64,000 nucleotides of DNA from Candidatus Eremiobacteraceae bacterium. Lineage in GTDB: Bacteria > Vulcanimicrobiota > Vulcanimicrobiia > Eremiobacterales > Eremiobacteraceae. Made by a program: the position numbers and the translations under genes. The notes beneath the pieces were generated by a model. That model was not told the DNA's origin. It searched no databases and saw only the letters and a program-made list of their open reading frames with translations. Below, in pieces: positions 34,967 through 42,395 of this stretch. Location of the stretch: NCBI GenBank assembly GCA_035295225.1, contig DATGJI010000056.1:41216-105215 (forward strand). The letters run 5' to 3'. Position 1 is the stretch's first letter; every line of letters begins with the position of its first letter.

Positions 34967-37249
34967 TCAGAACGGCGGGAGCGAAGACGTCTGCACGACG
35001 CGTTCGTCGTGGAATCCAGTGACGCTCACCTGGACGTAGACGTCGCCGTGGTAGCCGCGCGGCAGCGGCAAGAGCAGCCGCGAACGCATGCCGCGGACGC
35101 CGCCTTGCGCGATCAAGGTCCCGCGCGCGTCGGTCAACTGAACAGCGGCGTTTGCTTGCGCGTACGACGCCCACGCGATCACGACGGCGCGGCCAAGCCG
35201 CGTGTACGTCGCGTCGACCGAGTCGATTTCCGGCAGCGCGCTGCGATCGATCGGCGCAGGACGCGGGGCAACCTTTCGGGCGATCGCGCGCGGCGACAAC
35301 ACCGCAAAGCTGCCCGGCGCTGCCGTGGCCGGCGATGCTTGAACAGGCTTCGTCTGCGCTACGGGTTTGGCTGTCGCTTGAACTGCCGGCGTCGGCACGG
35401 GCGCCGCTGAAGGCGCGACTTTTACCGGCGTCGCGGACTTCGCTTTTGCGTTCGCGGAATTCGAGCGCGCGGGCTGCGACTTGTGCGCAAGCGATGCTTG
35501 CCCTACGACGGGTTTGGAATCGGACTGCGATGCGGGTGCAGCCGCCGGTGCGGCGGCAACCGCAGCCGGTGCCGAGACTTGCGCTGTGTCCGTCGGTGCA
35601 TGCGGCCGCGAGATGAGCACGATCAGCGCCAACGCGACCACGCCGCCCGCAACCCAGAGGCTGCCGCGCCCGATCGGCACTTTCGGCTTCTCCGGTTGCG
35701 TGGTGATCGGATGATAGATCGAGTGGGATCCCGTGATGACGACGGAGCCGTCGAGATCGCCCGCGACCAACGAGCCGGTTGAAGCGTGCGCGGGGTCGTC
35801 GTGCAGCGAGAGGCCGGTCTGCGGTCGGACGGCGGCGGCGGTAACTGCACCCATCTGGAACGCAGGATGGTAGCCTTCGAAATTCTTTTCGACGTCGCTC
35901 TTGATGTCGCGCACCGATTTATGGACATCCGCATGCTCGACAGCCGGCGCCGGCCGCATGTCTTCGCGGTAGTCAGAAATTCGCTGTTCGAGCGGCGTCG
36001 TCGGCGCGGGTGAGGGCGGCGGCGCAGGCGGCGCGGCGGATGCCGCGATCTCCGCGGGCTGCGGCGCAGAAGCGGGAAGCTCTAACGGTAACGCCATGAC
36101 GAGCGACTGCGGTGCATCCGATTGCTGCGCGGCAGCTTGCGGCGGCACGGCGACTTGCGTCGGCGCGGCAACTTGCTGCTGCCCCGAATCTTTCTTTTCG
36201 ATAGAATCGTTTCGTTGCGCCGCATCCTTCGCGGGCGCCGAGCCATTCGTCGGCGCGGCATCGCTCGCGGCCGCGGAAGTTTTCGCAGACGCCGCGTTTT
36301 TCGCGGGCGCGGAATCTTTCGAAACCGCGGCATCCTTCGCGGGCGCGGAGTCCTTCGCGGGCGTCTCAGCGGCTTTGGCGACGCCGTTCTTCGAGATCTG
36401 AGCCGCGACTGCGGGCCGACTGACGTCGGCCGCTTCGGCAGGGATCCTTTCGGCAGGGGTCCGTTCGGCAGAGGGTTTCGGCGCGTCGGTGTTCGCTGCG
36501 GGCTGCGGTGCCGCGCTCGGAACAAACGCCGGTGCACTTGCACGCCGCTCGACGAATGGCGATTTGTCCGCGCGATCCAACAGATCTCCCGCCGCGCGCT
36601 GCACGACATCCCAGACCATGCGCGTGCTGCGCCGTCCTTGCGAAACGGCGACGGACGCCTCGATGGCGCGCGGATGATTCCATCCTTCGTTATCGCGTTT
36701 GGCGCGATCCCAACGGATCGGCAATTCGAGCATCGCGGTGGCGCCCGGCTCGAGCCAGACCGGCTCGTGTTTCGGGAACGTCAGCGCCGGATGCGCCGTG
36801 AAGTCGGGTGTGAAATCGTCGGCGGTGCCGCTCAAACTGCGGATGTTGCAATACAGGATGAAGCCGCGCAGCACGCCCTCTTCAACGATAGGCTCTTTCC
36901 ACGAGAGCACCAGCGTGGCGTCGGTGCTTGCGCCCGAGACCAGCTCGCGCTCGATCGTGCTCAATGTCTGACCGGCCGCGTCCTTGACCGTGATCACGGC
37001 CTTGCGATCGCGCGGCAGCTGGGCGTCGGCCCCGAAGGTCACGGCGACTGTGCGGGTCTCATGCGCCTGGAGGGTGAGCGACTGGGGCTTGACGGATGCG
37101 GTCTCGAGGTGCGACGCAACTGTGACGCGGCACAAAACCGCTCGGTCTGTGTCGTTGTGCACTTGTAGGTCGTATGTGGAAGCCGTCCCTGGCGTGATGT
37201 ACCAGCGCACGGACTTATCAGCGGAATCTACGGTTAAATTCTTTGCCAT
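34967..37249 (-). CDS. Large single-pass membrane protein with Ig-like N-terminus and alanine/lysine-rich linker
   Basis: 760 residues. The N-terminal 210 residues form two beta-sandwich-like modules (VRWYITPGTASTYDLQVHNDT, then VLSWKEPIVEEGVLRGFILYCN). A long low-complexity region (about 220-420) repeats AKDSAPAKDAAVSKDS-like units rich in A, P, K. One membrane segment (GSLWVAGGVVALALIVLIS) lies around residue 560, then another alanine/proline linker, and the C-terminal 100 residues look like a further beta domain. There is no signal peptide, so the large N-terminal part is likely cytoplasmic and the last domain outside. A palindromic repeat copy encodes EAADVSRP near residue 275. No family is recognised. 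It is divergent from ppk. Confidence 0.65.
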   Translation of the reverse strand: MAKNLTVDSADKSVRWYITPGTASTYDLQVHNDTDRAVLCRVTVASHLETASVKPQSLTLQAHETRTVAVTFGADAQLPRDRKAVITVKDAAGQTLSTIERELVSGASTDATLVLSWKEPIVEEGVLRGFILYCNIRSLSGTADDFTPDFTAHPALTFPKHEPVWLEPGATAMLELPIRWDRAKRDNEGWNHPRAIEASVAVSQGRRSTRMVWDVVQRAAGDLLDRADKSPFVERRASAPAFVPSAAPQPAANTDAPKPSAERTPAERIPAEAADVSRPAVAAQISKNGVAKAAETPAKDSAPAKDAAVSKDSAPAKNAASAKTSAAASDAAPTNGSAPAKDAAQRNDSIEKKDSGQQQVAAPTQVAVPPQAAAQQSDAPQSLVMALPLELPASAPQPAEIAASAAPPAPPPSPAPTTPLEQRISDYREDMRPAPAVEHADVHKSVRDIKSDVEKNFEGYHPAFQMGAVTAAAVRPQTGLSLHDDPAHASTGSLVAGDLDGSVVITGSHSIYHPITTQPEKPKVPIGRGSLWVAGGVVALALIVLISRPHAPTDTAQVSAPAAVAAAPAAAPASQSDSKPVVGQASLAHKSQPARSNSANAKAKSATPVKVAPSAAPVPTPAVQATAKPVAQTKPVQASPATAAPGSFAVLSPRAIARKVAPRPAPIDRSALPEIDSVDATYTRLGRAVVIAWASYAQANAAVQLTDARGTLIAQGGVRGMRSRLLLPLPRGYHGDVYVQVSVTGFHDERVVQTSSLPPF
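36413..36436 (-). repeat. Palindromic repeat copy E, inside the 760-residue gene
   Basis: GGGCCGAC, TGAC, GTCGGCC with the flank in degenerate form (GCTTC on the right). Read with the gene it gives EAADVSRP, a variant of EGADASRP in the same frame as in murE and gnd. Confidence 0.8.
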
Positions 37250-37414
37250 TTGCTTGCTCGCTAAGTCGTGTTATCGTCAGAACCACGCGGTTTCCGCATC
37301 ATCCAGGGTGGGACGCGCAAGCGAGCGAATCCCCAAAATCGGACGCCTCTATGCCCCCTCGAAACCAGAGTCATACGACCGTCCGTTCGTATAGGACAAG
37401 GACAACTACAAAAC
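37250..37414. promoter_or_regulatory. Divergent intergenic region between the 760-residue gene and ppk
   Basis: It should hold both promoters. An inverted repeat with arms ATACGA and TCGTAT (37373-37392) lies about 25 bases before the ppk start and could be an operator. No PhoB-like box is evident by eye. Confidence 0.3.
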
Positions 37415-39484
37415 GTGACCGGGAACCTGAACCGCGAGCTATCCTGGCTGGATTTTAACGCCCGCGTCTTGGCGCTTGCCGAAAACGACCGCCTGCCGCT
37501 GCTCGAGCGCGCACGCTTCCTGGCCATCTGCAGTCAGAATCTCGACGAGTTCTTCCAAGTGCGCGTGGGCGGTCTCAAAGTGCAGATCAGCGCCGGCGAA
37601 AGCGCGACGTCCGCCGCTGCCGTCACGCCGCAATCGCAGCTGGTCGAGATCCGGCCGCGCGTCGAAGAGCTCGTCACGCGAGCCGCACGCGCCTTTGAAG
37701 ATTCGATCGTGCCCGCGCTCGCGCAAGCCGAGATCGCCATCGTGCCGTTCGCCGCGCTCGACCAAGCCGAACGCGAACACATGTCGTCGGTCTTCGCCGA
37801 TCAGATCTTCCCGGTGCTCACGCCGCTCGCCGTGGATCCCGCGCATCCGTTTCCGTACATCTCCAACCTGAGCTTGAATCTTGCGGTCGTGATCGCAGCG
37901 GAGGGGGACGAGCCGCGCATCGCCCGCATCAAAGTGCCGGGCTCGCTGCCGCGCTTCGTGCCGACGCAGCGCAACCGCTCGAACTTGAGCGATGTCGGAC
38001 GGTTCGTGCCGCTCGAGCAAGTCATCGCCGCGCATCTCGACGCGCTCTTCCCCGGCGTGCAGATCTTGGGCACGCACCTCTTCCGCGTCACGCGCAACGC
38101 CGACATCGCGCTCGAAGACGAAGCCGAAGATCTGCTCGCGGCCGTCGAAGAAGTTCTGCGCCTGCGCCGCCGCTCACCGCACGCCGTGCGCTTGGAGATC
38201 GCCCCGGGCATGACGCCCACCGTGCGCGCGTTGCTGCTCGACGAACTCGAAATCGAATCGTCCGACGTCTACGTGGTGCCGGGCACGCTCGATCTCGGTT
38301 CGCTCTGGAGCATGTACGCGCTGCGCCGCCCCGAGTTAAAGTTCGACCCGTGGATGCCCGTGACGCCGCCGCGCCTCGTACCCGCAGAACCGGATCGCCC
38401 GGTCGATTTCTTCCGCGTGCTCGGCAACGGCGACGTGCTGCTGCACCATCCGTACGACTCGTTCGCCAAATCCGTGGAAGCGTTCATCGACCAAGCGGCG
38501 CGCGATCCGAACGTCATGGCGATCAAGCAGACCATCTACCGCACGTCGGGCGGCGAAAGCCGCATCATCAAATCGCTGATCCGCGCGGCCGAAGCCGGCA
38601 AGCAAGTCGTGGTGGTGGTGGAAGTGACCGCGCGCTTCGATGAAGCGGCGAACATCGAGTGGGCGCGCGCGTTGGAGCAAGCCGGCGCGCATGTCGTCTA
38701 CGGCATCGTCGGCCTGAAGACGCACGCGAAGCTGCTGCTCGTCGTGCGGCGCGAAGAAGGCGGCCTGCGCCGCTACACGCACGCCAGCACCGGCAACTAC
38801 AATCCGAAGACGGCGGAACTGTACGAAGACATCGGGCTTTTGTCCGCCGATCCCGTGCTCGGCAACGACGTAGCGGAAGTCTTCAATTACCTCACCGGGT
38901 ATTCGAAGCAGAGCGAATACGACAAATTGCTCGTCTCGCCGGTCGGCTTGCGCCGCCGCCTGAACGACATGATCCGTGCGCAGGCAAAGCCCGGCGGCGA
39001 GATCGTCATCAAGATCAATCATCTCACCGATCCGGAGATGATCGGCGTGCTGGAGTCGGCGTCGCAGGCGGGCGCGCGCATCGAGCTGATCGTGCGCGGC
39101 ATGTGCTGCCTGCGGCCGGGCGTGCCGGGCGTCTCCGACAACATCCGCGTGCGGTCGGTGGTCGGGCGTTTTCTGGAGCACTCGCGCGTCTATCGCTTCG
39201 GACCGGCAGGCAGCGGCGCGGCGTACTACATCGGCTCAGCGGATCTCATGACGCGCAATCTCGACCGCCGCGTGGAGTCGCTCGTGCCGGTCGCCGACCC
39301 GGCGTTGCAGGCGCGGCTCGAAGACGTCCTGGCCGTCAACTTGACCCACGACGCCATCGCGTGGACGCTGCAACCGGACGGTTCGTGGCGGCGCATCAAC
39401 GGCGATCACGGCGTGCCGAGCCAGCGCCGCTTCCAAGAGATCGCTCTGTCGCGCGTGCAGCGCCAGGCCGAGCCAGTTGGCTGA
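37415..39484 (+). CDS. ppk: Polyphosphate kinase 1
   Basis: Reversibly polymerises the gamma-phosphate of ATP into polyphosphate, at the inner membrane. 689 residues from GTG 37415 (the frame is open further upstream, but the family begins NRELSWLDFNARVL). Domains in order: N (residues 1-100), head, C1 and C2. The autophosphorylated histidine is in GLKTHAKLLLV, and the second catalytic histidine in GRFLEHSRVYRF. RTSGGESRIIKSLIRAAEAGKQV and YTHASTGNYNPKTAELYED are other core motifs. It overlaps the Nudix gene by 8 bases. Confidence 0.95.
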   Translation: MTGNLNRELSWLDFNARVLALAENDRLPLLERARFLAICSQNLDEFFQVRVGGLKVQISAGESATSAAAVTPQSQLVEIRPRVEELVTRAARAFEDSIVPALAQAEIAIVPFAALDQAEREHMSSVFADQIFPVLTPLAVDPAHPFPYISNLSLNLAVVIAAEGDEPRIARIKVPGSLPRFVPTQRNRSNLSDVGRFVPLEQVIAAHLDALFPGVQILGTHLFRVTRNADIALEDEAEDLLAAVEEVLRLRRRSPHAVRLEIAPGMTPTVRALLLDELEIESSDVYVVPGTLDLGSLWSMYALRRPELKFDPWMPVTPPRLVPAEPDRPVDFFRVLGNGDVLLHHPYDSFAKSVEAFIDQAARDPNVMAIKQTIYRTSGGESRIIKSLIRAAEAGKQVVVVVEVTARFDEAANIEWARALEQAGAHVVYGIVGLKTHAKLLLVVRREEGGLRRYTHASTGNYNPKTAELYEDIGLLSADPVLGNDVAEVFNYLTGYSKQSEYDKLLVSPVGLRRRLNDMIRAQAKPGGEIVIKINHLTDPEMIGVLESASQAGARIELIVRGMCCLRPGVPGVSDNIRVRSVVGRFLEHSRVYRFGPAGSGAAYYIGSADLMTRNLDRRVESLVPVADPALQARLEDVLAVNLTHDAIAWTLQPDGSWRRINGDHGVPSQRRFQEIALSRVQRQAEPVG

Positions 39485-40400
39485 GCGCGTTCGGCAAGTC
39501 GACGCGCCCGTTCTCGCAGGCACGCGCCTCGTACGCGGCGCGGGCGGCGTGGTGTCGCGCTCGCTGCCCGGCGGCGCGGTCGAAATCGCGTTGGTGCATC
39601 GGCCGGGCTACGACGACTGGACGCTGCCCAAAGGCAAACTCGATCCCGGCGAGATCGAAGAGTACACGGCAGTCCGAGAGATAGAGGAAGAGACAGGCTT
39701 ACGCTGCCGCTTGGAGCGTTGGCTCGGCACCACGCGCTATCTGGATCACAAAGGCCGGCGCAAGGTCGTGCACTATTGGCTCATGCGGCCGCTGTCCGGA
39801 TTTTTTGCTCCGAACAAAGAGGTTGACGAACTGCGCTGGGTCGCGCCGCACAAAGCCGCCGATCTCATGACATACGAACACGATCGCGGTCTTTTGGGGC
39901 GGCTCGACGGCCGCATGGAATTGCCGCACCAACCGCATCTGCGCGCCGTCTATCTCGTTCGGCACGCCAAAGCCGGCGACCGCGAAGAGTGGGAGGGTCC
40001 TGACGAAATGCGGCCGCTCACCAAGAGCGGTCTGAAACAGGCCGAGACGTTGGCCGAGCGCTTAGCCGCATTTTCTGTCACGCGCATCATGTCGAGCCCG
40101 CACGTGCGCTGCCTGGAGACGGTCGAACCGATCGCGCGCCGCTTGGGGCTCCGCGTCGTGTTGTCCGACGCGCTTGCCGAGGGTTCGGATCCCGCGGCAG
40201 CGCGGGCGATCATCGACGAAGCCGCGCAAAGCTCCACCGTCTTGTGTTCGCACGGCGACATCATCGCCGGCGTCATGGAACATTTCGCAGAAGCGGGCGT
40301 CGTCTTGGAAGGCGAGCCGCGCTGGGAAAAAGGTTCCGTGTGGGCGCTGGAAACCGACGGCTCGCGCGTGCACGCGGCCCGCTCCATCCCCGCGCCCTGA
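39477..40400 (+). CDS. Nudix hydrolase fused to a SixA/histidine phosphatase domain (MutT1-like)
   Basis: 307 residues. The Nudix box is complete: G53, E59, then REIEEETGL at 67-75. The C-terminal half is a phosphohistidine-phosphatase/phosphoglycerate-mutase fold beginning YLVRHAKAG near residue 158 (catalytic histidine in RHA), with SSPHVRCLET and CSHGD. This fusion is the architecture of mycobacterial MutT1, which hydrolyses 8-oxo-dGTP, 8-oxo-GTP and diadenosine polyphosphates and also lies next to ppk. The TTG start overlaps the ppk stop, so translation is probably coupled. A role in nucleotide-pool or polyphosphate metabolism is inferred. Confidence 0.88.
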   Translation: MAERVRQVDAPVLAGTRLVRGAGGVVSRSLPGGAVEIALVHRPGYDDWTLPKGKLDPGEIEEYTAVREIEEETGLRCRLERWLGTTRYLDHKGRRKVVHYWLMRPLSGFFAPNKEVDELRWVAPHKAADLMTYEHDRGLLGRLDGRMELPHQPHLRAVYLVRHAKAGDREEWEGPDEMRPLTKSGLKQAETLAERLAAFSVTRIMSSPHVRCLETVEPIARRLGLRVVLSDALAEGSDPAAARAIIDEAAQSSTVLCSHGDIIAGVMEHFAEAGVVLEGEPRWEKGSVWALETDGSRVHAARSIPAP

Positions 40401-40411
40401 TCGTATTTTCT

Positions 40412-40435
40412 GAAGGGGCCGACGCCAGTCGGCCC
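40412..40435 (+). repeat. Palindromic repeat copy F
   Basis: GAAG, then GGGCCGAC, GCCA, GTCGGCCC. It lies just after the Nudix gene and directly before the truncated higB remnant, and may mark the 5' deletion point of that remnant. Confidence 0.88.
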
Positions 40436-40700
40436 TCCGTTCTGTCCCCTAAGGCGGTCTTGCGTAGATTAGATGCTCTAATCTACGCAAGAATTGCGTA
40501 GAATCGCACCGGGCAAGTCAATTTGAACCTACGCGGCCTCCGAACTTGGCGACCTGGCAAGTCCGCCCGGAAATGTTCTAGAACCGCTACGCGGTGACAG
40601 AAAAGGGCTGCATAGCATACGGATCAACGACCAGAACCGCATCTGCTTCCGATGGACCGGCGACGGCGCGGCCGGCGTCGAAATCGTTGACTATCACTGA
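40436..40700 (+). pseudogene. HigB-like toxin remnant (RelE superfamily), 5'-truncated and interrupted
   Basis: The C-terminal part of a HigB-type mRNA interferase is readable: [37 protein letters not shown] and VEIVDYH before the TGA at 40698. An upstream in-frame-like piece, VLRRLDA (40457-40477), matches the preceding helix. Between them lie 55 bases that shift the frame and bring a stop; removing them would restore [13 protein letters not shown]. The first third of the gene is missing, replaced by the palindromic repeat. The toxin cannot be functional. It is followed after 10 bases by the higA remnant, as in intact higBA loci. Confidence 0.8.
40458..40492. repeat. Perfect 16-base inverted repeat inside the higB remnant
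   Basis: Arms TCTTGCGTAGATTAGA and its exact complement around TGC. The left arm is the original higB coding sequence; the right arm is the first part of the inserted 55 bases. A third partial copy (TTGCGTAGA) follows directly. The pattern looks like a templated, fold-back type insertion rather than a transposon. Confidence 0.9.
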
Positions 40701-40710
40701 AAGGATCGTT

Positions 40711-41078
40711 ATGTCATCGACCATGAGGCTGGCGCCCGTAACGCCGGGTGAAATCCTTCTCGAGGAGTTCATGAAGCCGTCTGGTCTGAGCGCCAACGCG
40801 CTTGCCATCCGTCTGCGCGTGCCGGCGACGGAATCGCGGCGGTGCTAAACGGCCGACGCAAGATCACGCCGGAGACGGCGATGCGCCTTGGTGTGTTCTT
40901 CGCCACCAGCGCAAAGTTTTGGTTGAATCTGTAATCCGCGCACGATCTTCAAGTACTGGATGATCAGATTGGCGGCACAGTGGAACGCGACGTGCAACCG
41001 CTGGCTCTGCCATCTCGGAAGAAAGGATGGTCAAGATCAGCGACGAGGCGCGCATCGAGGTCGGATCTCTCTCGCTAG
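40711..41078 (+). pseudogene. HigA-like antitoxin remnant (XRE family) with frameshift and nonsense mutation
   Basis: It starts at ATG 40711 after AAGGA, reading LAPVTPGEILLEEFMKPSGLSANALAIRLRVPA, the typical HigA opening. About one base is missing near 40830: the next frame continues IAAVLNGRRKITPETAMRLGVFFATSAKFWLNL. A TAA then replaces the usual glutamine codon, and the frame goes on SAHDLQVLDDQ. Both lesions destroy the helix-turn-helix protein. The neighbouring higB is also dead, so loss of the toxin probably removed selection on the antitoxin. Its end touches the mazF stop. Confidence 0.85.
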
Positions 41079-41425
41079 AGGCCGATCAGTTTTCCGATAT
41101 TCTCGCAGACTTGATCGATGACGCCCGAGCTCACGCGGCCTTTGCGCGACGCGTTTCGCGCTCGCCAGTCAAGCGACGTTACTTGATCCGATAGAACTGC
41201 GCCGGTGACGTGTTGGTTTCCCAGGATCGGGACTTCGAATGGATAGCCTTTCGGTTGGCCCGTGATCGGACAGACGATTGCGAGTGACGTTTTCCCGTTA
41301 TATTCGGCGGGTGACAACACGAGGGCTGGGCGTCGCCCGGCCTGCTCGTGACCCTTTTGCGGATCGAGCGTCAGCCAGACGATATCGCCGGCATCCGGGA
41401 TGTCTCCCGCACGTGCGCGGGTCAC
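41075..41425 (-). CDS. mazF: MazF/PemK-family mRNA interferase toxin
   Basis: 116 residues with the MazF beta-barrel pattern: GDIVWLTLDPQKGHEQAGRRPALVLSPAEYN (the arginine and loop that bind RNA), IVCPITGQPKGYPFEVPI, and the C-terminal LSDQVTSLDWRARNASRKGRV. The family cleaves single-stranded mRNA at short motifs. The GTG at 41425 overlaps the mazE stop (a TTG at 41428 is possible), so antitoxin and toxin are translationally coupled, antitoxin first. Confidence 0.92.
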   Translation of the reverse strand: MTRARAGDIPDAGDIVWLTLDPQKGHEQAGRRPALVLSPAEYNGKTSLAIVCPITGQPKGYPFEVPILGNQHVTGAVLSDQVTSLDWRARNASRKGRVSSGVIDQVCENIGKLIGL

Positions 41426-41658
41426 CAAGCCTCGTTACCTACCGGACCTTCTGCGAACATCTCTCCGTGGAGGTTGTCAGGCGTGATCTGCGCGAGCATT
41501 TCTTTAAGACTTCTTCGGTGACGCGGTCGCAAGACGAGCCCTTGACCGGACGCCTCGACATCAAGTTCGTCACCTTCGTTCATCCGCGCCCGTTCAAGCA
41601 TCTGCTTCGGCAGTCGAACCGCGAGGCTGTTTCCCCACTTGGAAATGAAGATCGTCAA
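41422..41658 (-). CDS. mazE: MazE/AbrB-type antitoxin
   Basis: 78 residues. The N-terminal FISKWGNSLAVRLPKQMLERARMNEGDELDVEASGQGLVL is the SpoVT/AbrB swapped-hairpin DNA-binding domain; the acidic C-terminal tail (LAQITPDNLHGEMFAEGP) is the part that wraps the toxin. The start is TTG 41658 with GGAG upstream. As in other mazEF modules it should bind the palindrome at 41675, just before its start, and repress the pair together with MazF. Confidence 0.9.
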   Translation of the reverse strand: MTIFISKWGNSLAVRLPKQMLERARMNEGDELDVEASGQGLVLRPRHRRSLKEMLAQITPDNLHGEMFAEGPVGNEAW

Positions 41659-41674
41659 GACGTCCGCTCCTCAA

Positions 41675-41695
41675 TGTATATACTCGGTATATACA
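41675..41695 (-). promoter_or_regulatory. Palindromic operator and promoter of mazEF
   Basis: Perfect 9-base arms TGTATATAC / GTATATACA around TCG, 16 bases from the mazE start. Read on the - strand, a TATATA -10-like sequence inside the palindrome lies 16 bases after a TTGCCG -35-like sequence, so a bound repressor would block the promoter. This fits autoregulation by MazE-MazF. Confidence 0.8.
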
Positions 41696-41883
41696 ATTAT
41701 GCGTATTCCCGGCAAGTACCTGCGTGGGATCTTTGAGAGTTCGTTCAGCCCGCGCACGTTAGAGATACAAGGCTTCTGATCGCGCCCCGATTCTCGCCGT
41801 AACTATCGCGAATTCGGCGCCTTCGTCAATATTTGTGCTCAAAGATCGACGGCTAGAGCGCTTGTGCGGAGCCGCCCCAACGT

Positions 41884-41908
41884 AGGCCGACATGAGGTCG
41901 GCCCCTTC
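41884..41908 (-). repeat. Palindromic repeat copy G, degenerate
   Basis: GGCCGAC and GTCGGCC around ATGAG, with CCTTC on the right. It lies in the intergenic region between mazE and hsp20; no gene is seen in the remaining bases of that region. Confidence 0.75.
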
Positions 41909-41954
41909 AGGCCGAACGCATCCGTCCCCCCAAAACACGAGGAATACAGAGCCG

Positions 41955-42395
41955 ATGTATCCCGACGATTTGTTCCGCGAATTTGACCGCATGTTCGCCG
42001 AGCTAAGCCTGCCGATGACGAGCCACGCGCGCCGCGGCTCGTTCAATCCGAACGCCGACGTGCAGCTCACCGACGGCGGCCGCACGGTGCTCGTGCGCGT
42101 GGAACTGGCCGGCGTGCTCAGCGACCACATCAAGCTCGTCGTGGAGGGCGCAACGCTCTACCTCGCCGGCGCCCGTGTAAACGACGCGCGCCGCGCCGAC
42201 GCCATCTTGCAAAAGGAGATCGACTACGGCTACTTCCTCAAGAAGATCCAGCTCCCGTCCCCCGTCGCCGTCGGCGGCGCGAAAGCCGAGTACAACGACG
42301 GCATGCTGACCATTGTTCTGCCGATAGCCGCGGAGCGACGCATCGGTCGCGCCGACCGCACTGAGATCCGCATGATCTGCAAGGCGCGCGCCTGA
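41955..42395 (+). CDS. Hsp20 / alpha-crystallin family small heat-shock protein
   Basis: 146 residues. It opens MYPDDLFREFDRMFAEL, the amphipathic start of bacterial small heat-shock proteins. The alpha-crystallin domain runs from about residue 35 (PNADVQLTDGGRTVLVRVELAGVL) to 130 (KAEYNDGMLTIVLPIA), with the GMLTIVLP beta strand that anchors oligomers. Family members hold unfolding proteins for refolding. It overlaps lon by one base (TGATG), so the holdase and the Lon protease are made from one message. Confidence 0.9.
   Translation: MYPDDLFREFDRMFAELSLPMTSHARRGSFNPNADVQLTDGGRTVLVRVELAGVLSDHIKLVVEGATLYLAGARVNDARRADAILQKEIDYGYFLKKIQLPSPVAVGGAKAEYNDGMLTIVLPIAAERRIGRADRTEIRMICKARA

Noticed and set aside
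41759..42133. Open frame of 124 codons on the - strand upstream of and into hsp20
   Set aside because: It contains a palindromic repeat and part of the antisense of hsp20; no ribosome site or family.
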